From Romanomermis culicivorax (taxonomy: Eukaryota; Nematoda; Enoplea; Mermithida; Mermithidae): 64,000 nucleotides of DNA. Each line of letters begins with the position of its first letter. The stretch's first letter is position 1. Positions 34,109 through 45,300 of this stretch are shown here, in pieces. The position numbers and the translations under genes are program-made. The notes beneath the pieces were generated by a model. It saw only the letters and a list, made by a program, of their open reading frames with translations, made no database searches and was not told where the DNA came from. The DNA is taken from the NCBI GenBank assembly GCA_963922205.1, contig CAWUHX010000017.1, positions 744,001 to 808,000 on the forward strand. Reading direction: 5' to 3'.

Positions 34109-34682
34109 TGTCGTGCATGGGAAAATAAGATGAATAGATGACGACGCAAAGCTGTGTAGCTTGACGATTTATCGCGCGTTTTGAAGAGACGTACGGAACG
34201 TAGAAGAGCATGCGGAACGCTATAGATGAAACACTCGGAGTGTTTTACAGAATTAACGCAACGATAGTCGAACGCAGGAGATTGACAGGCTCGTAGAGAG
34301 CGCTGTGTCAATTATCCAGGGATCTTCGCTCAGGTCGTCAAAGGTTTTCGGATGCCGAGACTCGCGCCGTATTACCTTAACCGCTTAGGAGTTTCACTCG
34401 CTTACTCAAACTATTTTCCGAATAGTTTGACTCAACCTAGAACACACTTTTCACACGATTTTACTAATGTACAAGTAGCCGCCTTACACTTTCAGACAAA
34501 ACACAAAACACAACCGTCTCTGCTACAGTACAACGGAATCTAATGAAAAACACTTTCATAATTTCTTCACGTTGTAGCCACGCCTCTTCGGTGGTCTCGT
34601 CACGATCTTTCTCATTCAAACTTGCCGATCTTTCTTTGCAAACGACACAAGCTTTACAAATACGCCAAATCGCTCCACAACA
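34109..34682 (-). repeat. 5' LTR of the 11.9-kb Ty3 element
   Basis: 574 bp, partner of 22819-23392, flanked outside by GATT at 34683-34686. Both copies contain a palindromic block around CAAACTATTTTCCGAATAGTTTG (perfect arms CAAACTATT and AATAGTTTG). Confidence 0.95.
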
Positions 34683-34686
34683 GATT

Positions 34687-34860
34687 ACTTTGTTTTGTAA
34701 TGTTCCATGTGGAATATTGTAATCACGAGCTGCTGTTCGAATTTTTGACCCATTTCCAACGGCCTCGATGGCCTTTTTCGAGATCTTCTGTTAAGTAATT
34801 AGTCAGGTATTTGCGCGCATCAGGCTTTCTTTTGTAATGCCTGACCGTATTGTGACGTAA
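34687..34860 (-). pseudogene. Transposase N-terminal helix-turn-helix fragment
   Basis: Minus-strand translation gives KAIEAVGNGSKIRTAARDY followed by NIPHGTLQNKV, the classic Psq/pogo helix-turn-helix DNA-binding motif. Upstream, KRKPDARKYLTNYL is typical of the start of these transposases. The frame is cut at GATT (34683-34686) by the LTR element and would continue at 22818. A GTAAGT just beyond the break (about 22804-22811, minus) may be a donor site. Confidence 0.7.
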
Positions 34861-35400
34861 TCCATGAAAATTATATATAGGATAAAATAATTCGTCTGAA
34901 AAAGAAGTAAGATCAAGTTATTATAAGTAGAAAAGTGTGTGGCACAAAAAATTTTAATTTGACCAAAGTAACCCGCCAAAATATAATGTGACCAATGTTA
35001 CCCGCCCTGACCAAAGTTTCCCGCCAACTGGCCAAAGTTTCCCGCTTTTGGACCGATTTTTCTGCTCCAAAATGGGTAGTTATTTTTTTATACAAAATAG
35101 AAAAGAGAAACTCTCTAAAGACACTTAATAGTCAGTGAAAGTTTTGAGTGCAGCGGATGAGTGAAACCCAAATTTTTTTCAATTTGAAAATTTTCATTTA
35201 AAAAAATGGCAACCTATTCGACCCACAAATTTCTCAATTTTATTTGGATTTCAATTTCCTTTCACAGTAACATGCACTGATCACTTAGACATTAGTGTGC
35301 CAAGTTGTATCTGCATATCTTACAGAGAAAAAATTCGGCGATGTTTCAAGCGAAATTGATCTAAGTTACCCCATGGCCAAAGTTACCCCACTTTACCTTA

Positions 35401-35780
35401 CTGGTTTTAAAATTTTTCCAGTAAAATTCTAGAAATTACGACTTTTAAACACAAAATTCAAATCTGATTCTTGAAATAAACGTTCGGAAAATTGATTTTC
35501 CAGCGTCGCAGAATATCAATACCCAAAAAATTTTTCCGACGCTTCGCGTCCCTTTTGCGTTCTCACTTGTCATTATAGAGGAGTTAACCATCGATTTCTC
35601 ATGTAATTCAAAGTCATTATGCTTTTGGATAGTTTGCTTGAAAGTTTGTTCCAATGCTTGTAGATTAAACTTTGAACTCGAAAATTTCAATTTTTTCCTC
35701 AATTTTGATGAATTCATGGTCTGAAAACACCAGAAGGCTTGAAAAAGCTCAAAAACACGTAAATAAAGCGTCTACTCTTC
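35401..35780 (+). repeat. Dispersed repeat R, right part
   Basis: It continues the repeat begun at 20894-21410. The block from CTGGTTTTAAAATTTTT through AAAACAC-TAAATAAAGCGTC aligns with 43680-43830. A hairpin GACGCTTCGCGTC lies at 35538-35550. Confidence 0.65.
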
Positions 35781-36229
35781 CACTCCGGCAAAATTCCAGT
35801 CTTCCGGGACGGCAGCTTGGGAAAAAGAAAAAAATGACGTCATTCGGTGCCAGAATGCCATATCAAAAATCTAAAAATAAAATGCCGGACGCCGGATGAA
35901 GTATGAATCCGCCTTTAGTCAGACTTTAAGGGACCAAGTATATCATAGGTCGATGCTACGGCGCCACCTATGATGTAATACGTAGTCGAATCCCTCAAAA
36001 TGCGTCGTAATACTCTCAACAAGAGTCGACAAAGCAATTCTCTGTTTGGCAAGCTCCATTATTATATAGGAGGATTTAACCGTTCATCAACTTTATTAGA
36101 TAGGGGCTGAATGACGGAAGAGTTCTTCTCTATTGATCGCATATTTCGAGAATCATGTTTGTCATTATGTCAAATTTATACAAAAAAAATCAAGCATACT
36201 GTAACTTCTTACTTGCACATCATTTTGTT
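35781..36229. other. No gene seen
   Basis: Unique-looking sequence between R fragments. It holds a small inverted pair TATCATAGG/CCTATGATG around 35941-35975. No coding evidence. Confidence 0.4.
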
Positions 36230-37290
36230 AATCCGAACGCAACGCACCGATTTTTTTCCTGAAGTATGGTCTTTTGAGGAAAAAGATTTCGAAGTGAGGA
36301 AAAAAATTTTGGGTATGGTTCTCATTGTGGAGAAAATTTTGGGGAACTCAAAACCGAAAAGACGCGTTTTGGTGAACTTAAAAAATCAAAATCTCAAAAT
36401 TTTGCGGCGCTTCGCGCCACTGTTTTTTTCCACGAACTCTTTTCCACAAATGTGGAAAGGGGTCAAATTTCTTTTCCACATGTGGAAAAAAATTTTTTTC
36501 GTCTTAAAATCCTCGTTTTTTTGCTTGAATGTTTTTGAGCTTTTTAAAGCATATTCTGATAGTCATTCTGATCATATATCTCAAAAATTATATTTAAATT
36601 TTGTGTTCATAAATCGTAATTTCAAGAAATTTATCATTCGAAAAATTTTAAAACCATTAATCTATTCGTAACCTTTCTTAAATTTGTCCGATAAGCTATA
36701 AGTCATAAGCGTAGAAAATTTCCAAAAATACTACTCCCATGAAGCTTTTAAATTGAATTTAGGTTAAGAAAAGAACAAACGCTTCAAAAAGTTGAGAAAG
36801 TTGACGTTTTGATCTTTCTCAAAAAATCTATGAAGGAAAAAATGCGGATCTTCATTAAATATAAAGATATAATATGCAAGGTTGCCAATTAAACATGAAA
36901 TAATACGTTTAAGATTAAACTATTAAAGATTAAATGGGAAGTGAAGGTTGACCCGCTAAAAGCCGCGCCTGAGCTTGGTAATAAATAATAATGGTTATTA
37001 AATTTATAACCGGCGCGAAGCACCGGAAAATTTTGAGATTTGGACCTCCTAAAATGCACCAAAATACATTTTTTCGATATGAAAACCCCAAATTTTTCTT
37101 CCACATTTGTGGAAAGACCTCTTTTCCGCATTCCAGATTTTTTTTCACATTATAGTGCAAACGTGGAAGAAAAAAAACCGTGCTTCGCGCCACCGTTTTT
37201 TTCCTCGAAGATTTTTTCCGCATGAGAACCGGACCCAAAATTTTTTTCCTCATTTTCCAAAAATTTTTCTGGTGCTCATGACTATACATG
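36230..37290. repeat. Two R-type repeat fragments in opposite orientation
   Basis: 36230-36440 reads forward (AAAAGACGCGTTTTGGTGAA, hairpin at 36406-36418). 36930-37260 reads backward (hairpin at 37010-37026, then ATGCACCAAAATACATTTTT). Both carry paired TTCCACA-TGTGGAA blocks. The ORFs across this stretch are low in complexity and judged not real. Confidence 0.55.
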
Positions 37291-37596
37291 TAACGGAGCC
37301 CCGAGATCTGGGGGGGATCGGGCCACTTTTTTGGGCCGGGGGTCGATAATTCCCAAAATTTTGGGGTGAGGGGTCTCTGAAAGAAAGGAAAATCAATTTT
37401 TTCACGAAAAAGTCCGAAAAACGGTTCAAAAAATAGTAATTTTTGTCTAAAAAATGATTAAAAATGTATTCATGGCGCGAAGCGCCGAGAAAATTGACGT
37501 TTTTGACCATTTTTCGTTCAAAAATTGACATTTTCCATCAAAAAATTGACATTTTCCAGTATTTTTCCGACCAAAAGTATGGGGGTCCCTAGGGCT

Positions 37597-37661
37597 ACCA
37601 TATGGCTAGCCATAGGATTGGAAAATCCTGGGGGCGGTCGCCCAATGGCTAGCCATATGGT
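37597..37661. repeat. Perfect inverted repeat with palindromic arms
   Basis: ACCATATGGCTAGCCAT at 37597-37613 is exactly inverted at 37645-37661, with a 31-base G-rich loop. Each arm holds the 12-bp palindrome ATGGCTAGCCAT. It may be a hairpin or the ends of a tiny element. Confidence 0.7.
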
Positions 37662-39386
37662 CGACGATTTCTGGGGGGTTCCCATAGCACTTCCCCCCCT
37701 GTATGCTCATGACCCGATAATCAAGTTTGTTTATAGTCGCTATTTTTTCGCCAAATTGGTGCTTTTGGTATACCTAGATTGGGAATACCTTCCCCCAAAT
37801 AGTTCAAACGTATGTGCAGTTGTCAACTGCGAAAAATATATATTTTCGCTTGAAAATTACTTTTTCGGAGTCAAAATCGGTCGAAAAGTGTCATTTTTCG
37901 GCTCTCCGCACCAAAATAAGCACCCTACATGATACTTTCTAAGTGAAAATCATTGATATTTTTTCCATTTCATTTTTCTGGCTAATATATATTTCAGAGC
38001 TTGCCGACCTCCAGAGTGCCCCACCGGGAGAAGTACGATGGAGGTATTACCCCCGTAGTTAAAAAATTCATCACTGGGTGCCAGATTTTTTTCCGTACTA
38101 TACAAACGTTTTTGGGCTGGTACGGAAAACTTCTAACTGAGTTTCCGTATGGTACCAATTTTTTGATACACAGTGTAACCTAAAGTCTGACGAACTTTTT
38201 GATTGGGTTATAGGATTTCGTGTTCAGAAATTCATTTTCATGCGTTTTAAATCGAAAAATCCTGAAAATCTTCCGGCGCTTTGCGTCGGACTTTATAAAT
38301 GATTTGTAATTTTGCATGTTATTTCTAGGTCATGGTTGAAAAATGTCGTTCTGTCTGCTGCTTACAGCTCTTAAATATTAACACATCATTGATGAATTTT
38401 TGATTTTGTGTTGTTTCTTGACATGACTGAAAAAATCAAGATTCTTCTCGATTATTTTCTGAGAATCCTTTTGCAGTGTTTGAATACTTTAGTCTTTTGT
38501 GAACATAAACTTCTCATTTGGAATATGATTTAAACATTATCAGCGCAGAAAAATGATAGATTTTTTTCTGCTTGAAAAATCCAAACTATAGGGTGCGTGC
38601 CTAATTTTTGTATCAATTAAATGTTGGAAAAAGATTCATTGTCCCACATTCTAGAATTTTGAAATTTAGAAAGTTTTCCGGTGCCACGCGCCGGTGTTAA
38701 TCATTTTCGACTAAAACACGGTATGTCTGCCGCTGAATTTTTTGCAACCTTCGTTCTCGTGGTTTTATTCATCTGAAAATAATCTTTTATGTATTACTAT
38801 GATTATCTATGCCAAAAAACAGTGATTACGATCGATAACCGAATGGTTGCAGAAGAATAAGCTGAAAATTTATTTTCCGACATTTTAGAAGCATTGAAAT
38901 GAAAATTTATCGGGGTCTTGCCAAACCTTCCATTATTTTCCTCCAAAACTCATGAAATCCAATTGCAAAAGTTTAGAACTGACGGGATTTAAATGAAGTT
39001 CAAGAAAATTAACGTTTAATCGTTTTTCACGTAAATTTACCAATTTTAGAGTGAGCAAGCATGTTCATAATTTTACTACATATACTTTGAACTAACGCTA
39101 TAAATATTACCTGCAATATATATGAAGCAAGTAGAAAATAATTGTACGGAAATAGATAGGGTTTATATGGTAATTTTTTCACTAGAATCCGCACGGTACG
39201 GATCTACCGGCATGGAAAAAAACCCAGCAAGGTGCCTCATTTTGGGGAAAATGGCGTGCTTCGTGGAAATTTAGCTAGACTACCCCCACAAAATTTTTAT
39301 ATTCACCCCTACCTGGAAATTGGACTTTGTGGAGCTATACTGGCCTCCAAATTTTTTACATAATCATTTTTCATTATTTCATAGAG
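37662..39386. other. Upstream region of mL44 gene; no other gene seen
   Basis: AT-rich sequence with two GC hairpins of the recurring type (38273-38289, 38678-38694). The promoter of the mL44 gene is presumably near 39200-39386, but no TATA box or other clear element was found. Confidence 0.4.
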
Positions 39387-42300
39387 ATGATCAAATCTTA
39401 TTCCAAATTTATATCTCGTCTAGCGCTCAAAAATCTTGGAAAAAATTCAGGTGAGTGAATCAACTGTGCTGTTTGAGTCTCACTCAATATTGATCTTTCC
39501 ATTTCAGTTCGATACAGTGTTCATTGCACGGAATGGAATAGGGAACGTTTAGAACAATTATGGATGAGGAGGCAAATCCTAGGCCCGGATCCACCCACGC
39601 CTCGAGCGCTAAAGCCGAATTGGTAAAAGCTTTGATTTGCTCATTTTTGCCGCAATAGTGTGTAGTACATTATTAAATTTCCATTGACTGGTTCTCCTGA
39701 TGTAAAAACTTATAGATCCGCATCCGCTTTAGAACTATTTATAACTCCATTATAACTGACTAGGGGACGTTTTCTATTGGAAACTCCAATATGAAACATT
39801 TTATAGTGCATTCGACAGCCCAAAGTAAGCTGAGTTGTGTTAAGTTGTTGCCTTATTTTCCAGTGGACATTATTTGCAATGAAATTTGTATAAAAGAAGA
39901 TAACTTCAACAAAGTACTCGTGTATACCTAATCTCAGGAATCTTGGATAGTACAAGGATGCGGGAAGATACGCTTTCTGGAACTCGCTAGGGCCTAGAAA
40001 TTGGTCTGTACGCTCTCAAACGAGTCTCACGTACACATCGGCGTGGATGTTTGATGGAAGAGATGTGACTTCACCATACATGCACGTGGGAGGGGTTTGA
40101 CCCCATCGGTTTTTAGTTGATCCCCAGCAGATTCCTGCTGAGTCCCAGCAGATTTTACCATCCCAGCTATGATTGAGAAGATGACGAAGGAAAGTGAGCA
40201 AAAGAGAAGAGAAAGTTGTCATAAAAGTGGGAATGATGGTGTAGTTTAACAATTTTTCTGAAAAAGCATATTTGATTCCAAAGAAGTAACATAAAAACTT
40301 CAAAAAGTGCTGTCTAAGCAAATAATTTCACATATCTGACTAATATAGGTTGAAGGATATGCTGCTTGGATGTTAGGTGACCTCTCTTTTCATTATTAAG
40401 AACGAAAAAAAATTTCTATCCCACCCCCTGTCCTCACTGACCCCCAGCGAAATTTATGTGCTGTGCATGTATGGACTTCACCCAGATAAGTGTTTGGCTG
40501 ACTCCATCCGTATAGTAACTTTTCAAGGCGAGCAGCAATTTCTCTCTTCGAAAAAACAGAAGATTGAATATCAATTGATAGATATTGCGAGATCTATTAA
40601 AAATATGTTACAAATCAATGTAAATCCCTTTTTGAAGGGCTTATGAGTTCTTGAAGTTTGATTAAAATTTGATTGATCTCCCCTAGGTATTCTACGATGA
40701 TGACGATGCATTGTCACACGTCGTTTCCAACGATGGATCTCCAAATCCTGCTGATGGTAAAAGGATACGGATAATTACTTGGTAGCAGTGTTTTTTGTAC
40801 TGTGCAAAACTTTTTCCGCTCGTGTAAAACTTTTTTTTCAGATTTTTCGCACCGTGAAAAAAATATTTATCAAGACCAATTTCATCTTATAGCATTTAAT
40901 TGTATTTATATTATATACTTATTTACAGTACAAAAAAAGTTTTTGGCGTGCAAAACTTTTTTGGTAATTTTTTTAACACTGTGCAAAATAGCTCGTGCAA
41001 AAAAAACACTGCTTGGTAGTACGAACAACATTACAGCCTTAAGAAATATTTTCCGATCGAATTAGTTTTTTCGATCTACTTTTTTTGTTTAATTGCATCA
41101 GGTATAGGTGAGGTGGGCATTTCTATTAATTTTACGCAATTTTTTGTGAAAATGATTTTCACTCAGTCGGCTGACATAACAGCTTGCTATGGGTTGTCAA
41201 GTATATACACTATAATACAGGGTAGCCCTAAAAATACTCCCGATTATTTTGATCCATACCTTTAAGCGCATGTTGATTCTTTCAAATTCACACTGTCCGA
41301 TCCACTGACTTTTTGTTACAATACTGAAAAGTATATCGTCTGGTATCCGATCTTCTATGTGCGGACGAATACTGTGGTGTTTTTTATTAACCATATTCCT
41401 TATTAGAATTTCCACCCATAAACGTTTCCCGTAAGATACTCGTAGTAGATCAGGTTTATGTGCTTGACCTTGCAATTCAGGAATTATGAAGCCGAGCTAT
41501 TCGCTTTCGGTTCTCGTTTGAAAGAACGTTTCAATATGGACACTTTGCGAAAAGCTTTCTTATTCAAGTCGCATTTAGAGCAAGATAGAGCCCAACGAGC
41601 TAACCTTTCGGAACATCAAGAATCAGATACTGTTATCGCTGAACATAATCAAGATTTTATTGATACAGGTACTGTTCCATTCTGTGTTCATCCAGCTTGT
41701 TTGAAACTGAACTTTTGGAGCTTTCTAGTGTCAACGATGAATATTCCTAGTACTGTGCCTATGCGCATTAATATGCTGAAATGACATACTTATGGTTTGT
41801 GATGGTCACGGGTGGAAGATTTGTATTATTCTTACGGGAATTCACTGAACTTAGAGATTATTTTTATGAAATGTAATCTTTTTCGACTTTCCAATGATCT
41901 TACCGCTTTCTTGAATCCTATATCAGTATGATACTAGCAGAGTTAAGGATTCTTCGTACCGTCGTCCAGGTTGCGTGTTCCGCATGAACGTGAAAATATT
42001 GTTATGGGCGTTGCACCCGTGTTTGTGAAATTTGTTTACAGAAAAACGTTGTTAATCAATTTTTCAGGTCGAAATATTGTTAAATCGTACACCAAAGCGT
42101 TTTTACGATTCTACTTTCCAAATTTTCTTGAAGAGGGCATAGAGTAAGAATTTACTTTTTCTGCCGCAGTCGGTCCTCGCATGTTTCAAAAATTAATTTC
42201 GGATATCGTTAAAGAATGAAAGTGTTGCCAAATTTGCGAAATTCGACAGGCACTTCGTATATTCCAAGTTACAATTTAGGATCAACTAAAACTAGTAGCA

Positions 42301-45300
42301 AAATGTATTTTTTTAATCTTGGGTATACAATTTCAATTTGGTGCACACAAAATCTTTTTACAATTCGAGACTTTTTTCAGTCATTCATTTGGTTTTGTTC
42401 GAAGAAATTCACAAAACCTAGAGCTTCACACGGCGAAAATTTCCTACCCGAGTACCCGTTTTTTCATTACCCGGGTATTTATTATAATAGTAAGATTTAA
42501 CTAAGTGTTCGATAGTAGTATAATGTATTTTTCTCATTCTACACCTTGTCTATCGAGTCAAGAGACGCTGGGTAATTTTTAATGCAGCTCGTTGGGGCCT
42601 GTTCCGTGGTATATGTTTGTACAGGGTGTCCATGGTTTTTCCAAAATGAAAATCCCTAACTTTTGCAGGTCTTCCAGGTCATTTTTCTAGAGTTTTCCGG
42701 ATTTTTTCGTTTCAAAGATCAGTAATTCCCACGTCATATATGAAGACTTGAGCAATGTGTTGATGTTTTCAGTCGGCTAGATAGTGGCGCTAACAAACTA
42801 GAAAACAAAAAATATTAGCTAGCTAGAAATCAACCGATCTTCATAATTGTTGTCAAAACAACAGAAATCATATCGATTTTCAATTGAAAAAGGCTAATAA
42901 CTAAAATTCGGAAATTCAACCAAAAGTTGAGATTCTTCGATAAGCGAGAACTTCTGTCGTTGCCTAGTCCCGACCAGAAGCCATATATAACACGTATAAT
43001 ATTATTAAGCTGACATGATAATACAAAATTCTATTATATTGATTCTAAAATATTTTCACAACTTTTCTTCGATCCTGTCATTTGTCTACTACATAATGTA
43101 CTCTAAAACCAGTGGCCAAATGCAGCAGAATTTCAACTTAATCTGTCATCAACTGCATTTCGGCCCCTGTTTTTTCCCACAAATCATACTTTTTATGCGG
43201 AAAAAATTTTTGAGGTCTTTCCACAAATGTGGCAAAAAATGTGGGGTTTTCATTCAGAAAAGATGCATTTTAGTGCATTTTAGAAGGTCATAATCTCAAA
43301 ATTTTACTTCAGTTAGCATTATTATTTATTACCAAGCTCAGGCGCGGCTTTTAGCGTGTCTACCTTCACTCACCACCATTTAATCTTTAATAGTTTTCAT
43401 CATCTTAAACATACTTTCTCATGTTTTAATTGGTAATCTTCAATATTTTATCCTGATATTTCATGAATATCTGCATTTTTCCTCGGCACAATTTTTGAGA
43501 AAGATCAACACGCCGACTTTTTAAACTTTTTGAAGCAATTGTTCCTTTCTCAACGTAAAATGAATTCAAAAGCTTCATGAAAGTAGTTTTCGAAACTTTC
43601 TATTCTTCTCACTCGCATCTTTGCCGCCAAAAAGTTCATACTTACTATTGGTATAAATTACTGGTTTTAAATAAATTATAATAAATTACTGGTTTTAAAA
43701 TTTTTAAGTGATAAAACTAGAACTTCTGATTTTTGAGCACAAAATTCAAATCTAATTTTCGAGGTATATGTTCGAAAAATTGATTATCAGAATGCTTTAA
43801 AAAGCTCGAAAACACTCAAATAAAGCGTCTTTAAGCGAAAAAACGGGTTGGGGAAAATTAAGAAAATTTTTTTTTTAATCTTAACAGATATTGAACAATT
43901 TTTCCTTTATGAGTATGACTATGATGGAGTAGTATCATTGCTAATCATATGCACAGTCCTGCATTTTCAGTGTCAAAAAACATTCTCTTTCATAAGTTTA
44001 GTCTCAAAAGGTCATCACCACATTTAACATTATCGTCTAAATTCGGTACATAGGTACCCAATCTAAACACGATAATGTTAAATGTCGCTACCGCTGCACA
44101 CATCAAGCATGTAATAGGGTCTTTCTACAAACGTGGAAAGATAGTCGGGGAAAAATAGTGATTTCGGCAGTAATTATCCGAAGTATGGATATGAACTTCT
44201 TCTCTGGATATGATGAACTTTTTTCAAAACAGAGAATTGAATGAACAATTTAAGTGTAATGCTTTCGGAAAATCAGAAATTTAATTAAATATCAGTACAA
44301 TAGACCTCATATTTTCAGAAGTTTTGTTAGTAACAATGTTTTCCTACATGCTAAACTGAAGTATATAAAGTTTATGTGAGACTTACTTGAATACGCTACG
44401 ACTGTATGATCATGCCACTCATTAAGCATACTGGGGCAAACCTCATTTTTTACGTAGCTAGACCAGGATATGCCTCAACTCTCTCTTAGTACAAAAATCT
44501 CAAAAAAAATTTGTACGGAGCCAAAACTGTTCATCCCATACAAAAAACACAATAACTGACACACAAAGACACATTTGAACCATAATTGGCACTGAGCGTC
44601 AGAAAATTTCGTAACAATGCGCTTCTGCAATTCTGAACCCTCGAAATTTTTTTTTGCCATCAGAAACACCGTTTTGACGAAAAATCATTATTCACAGATT
44701 GCTGATTCGGGTTCATTCTGCTTTCTTATTCTGATCGTATTCCACTTTTCCGCTTGGATACATTCTCACTGTGTTCTTTATACTTTAAAATTCTCGAGAA
44801 CAAGATCCCGCATTGATCATTGATTGATTGATGCTCATCTCACAATTGCTGGTTGAGTGATTTCCAGATTGGTTGGCGCCTAGATGGGATGTATGTATTT
44901 CTTAGGTTTCCAAGGTACATGTTTGGTTCGTGTGCTGCCACAGTTTAGGTAGTTGCTTAGTTGAATCCCGACTTTGTTGGTGTCAACAGATCAGCTGATT
45001 TTTCAGTTCACTGACTCCTAAATGAGTCGACAATTTCTTAAATTTGTTACTTAGCGGTTGCTGACTTCATGATTGGTTTGTTGATTGTTTCCCAAATCGG
45101 ATGGTTCTTCCGATATCGGTAATTCTTCCCAGATTGATTGGTTGGTTGATTGACTGACCGATTCTCTTTCCCAGTCTCTCGTTCACTCTTCCCTTTTTTC
45201 TTTCTTTCTGTCCTTTTCTATACCCTGTTTCCCTTTCCTTTCTCTTTCCCCTCCATGGAGTGTTGATTTTCTGGAGCCACCGGCAGCCACGAACGTGGCT

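Larger units (their letters stand above)
22819..34682 (-). mobile_element. Complete 11.9-kb Ty3-like LTR element with extra 3' genes
   Basis: Two 574-bp LTRs are flanked by a perfect 4-bp duplication GATT (22815-22818 and 34683-34686). The minus-strand order is LTR, primer-binding site, gag-pro, pol, about 4.3 kb of extra coding sequence, polypurine tract, LTR. By my count the LTRs differ at roughly 17 of 574 positions, about 13 of them CpG against TpG or CpA. Pol and the extra genes carry several stops, so this copy is defective although fairly young. No envelope features are visible. Confidence 0.95.
21413..35398 (-). mobile_element. Pogo/Tigger-like DNA transposon, split by an LTR element
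   Basis: The ends are inverted (AGGTAAAGTGGGGTAACTTT at 21413 and its inverse ending 35398), and TA stands on both sides, the target duplication of the Tc1/pogo group. Sub-terminal repeats of the type GTGGGTAAC-TTGGTC recur in both arms. Minus-strand remains of the transposase are an N-terminal Psq-type helix-turn-helix (34687-34860) and a C-terminal PHD-like finger (22135-22449). The DDE core was not found, so it is probably a deleted copy. The 22819-34682 Ty3 element sits inside. Confidence 0.8.

Noticed and set aside
22819..34682. TGA as a sense codon in this genome
   Set aside because: The receptor gene and the Env-Pol ORF both end with TGA at the expected place, and CpG decay explains the internal TGAs.
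36111..36671. 186-codon ORF
   Set aside because: It spans an R repeat and its hairpin, and its Phe/Lys-rich composition follows from AT-rich DNA.
37525..37932. 135-codon ORF
   Set aside because: It crosses the nested palindrome and has no recognisable domain; repeat structure explains it better.
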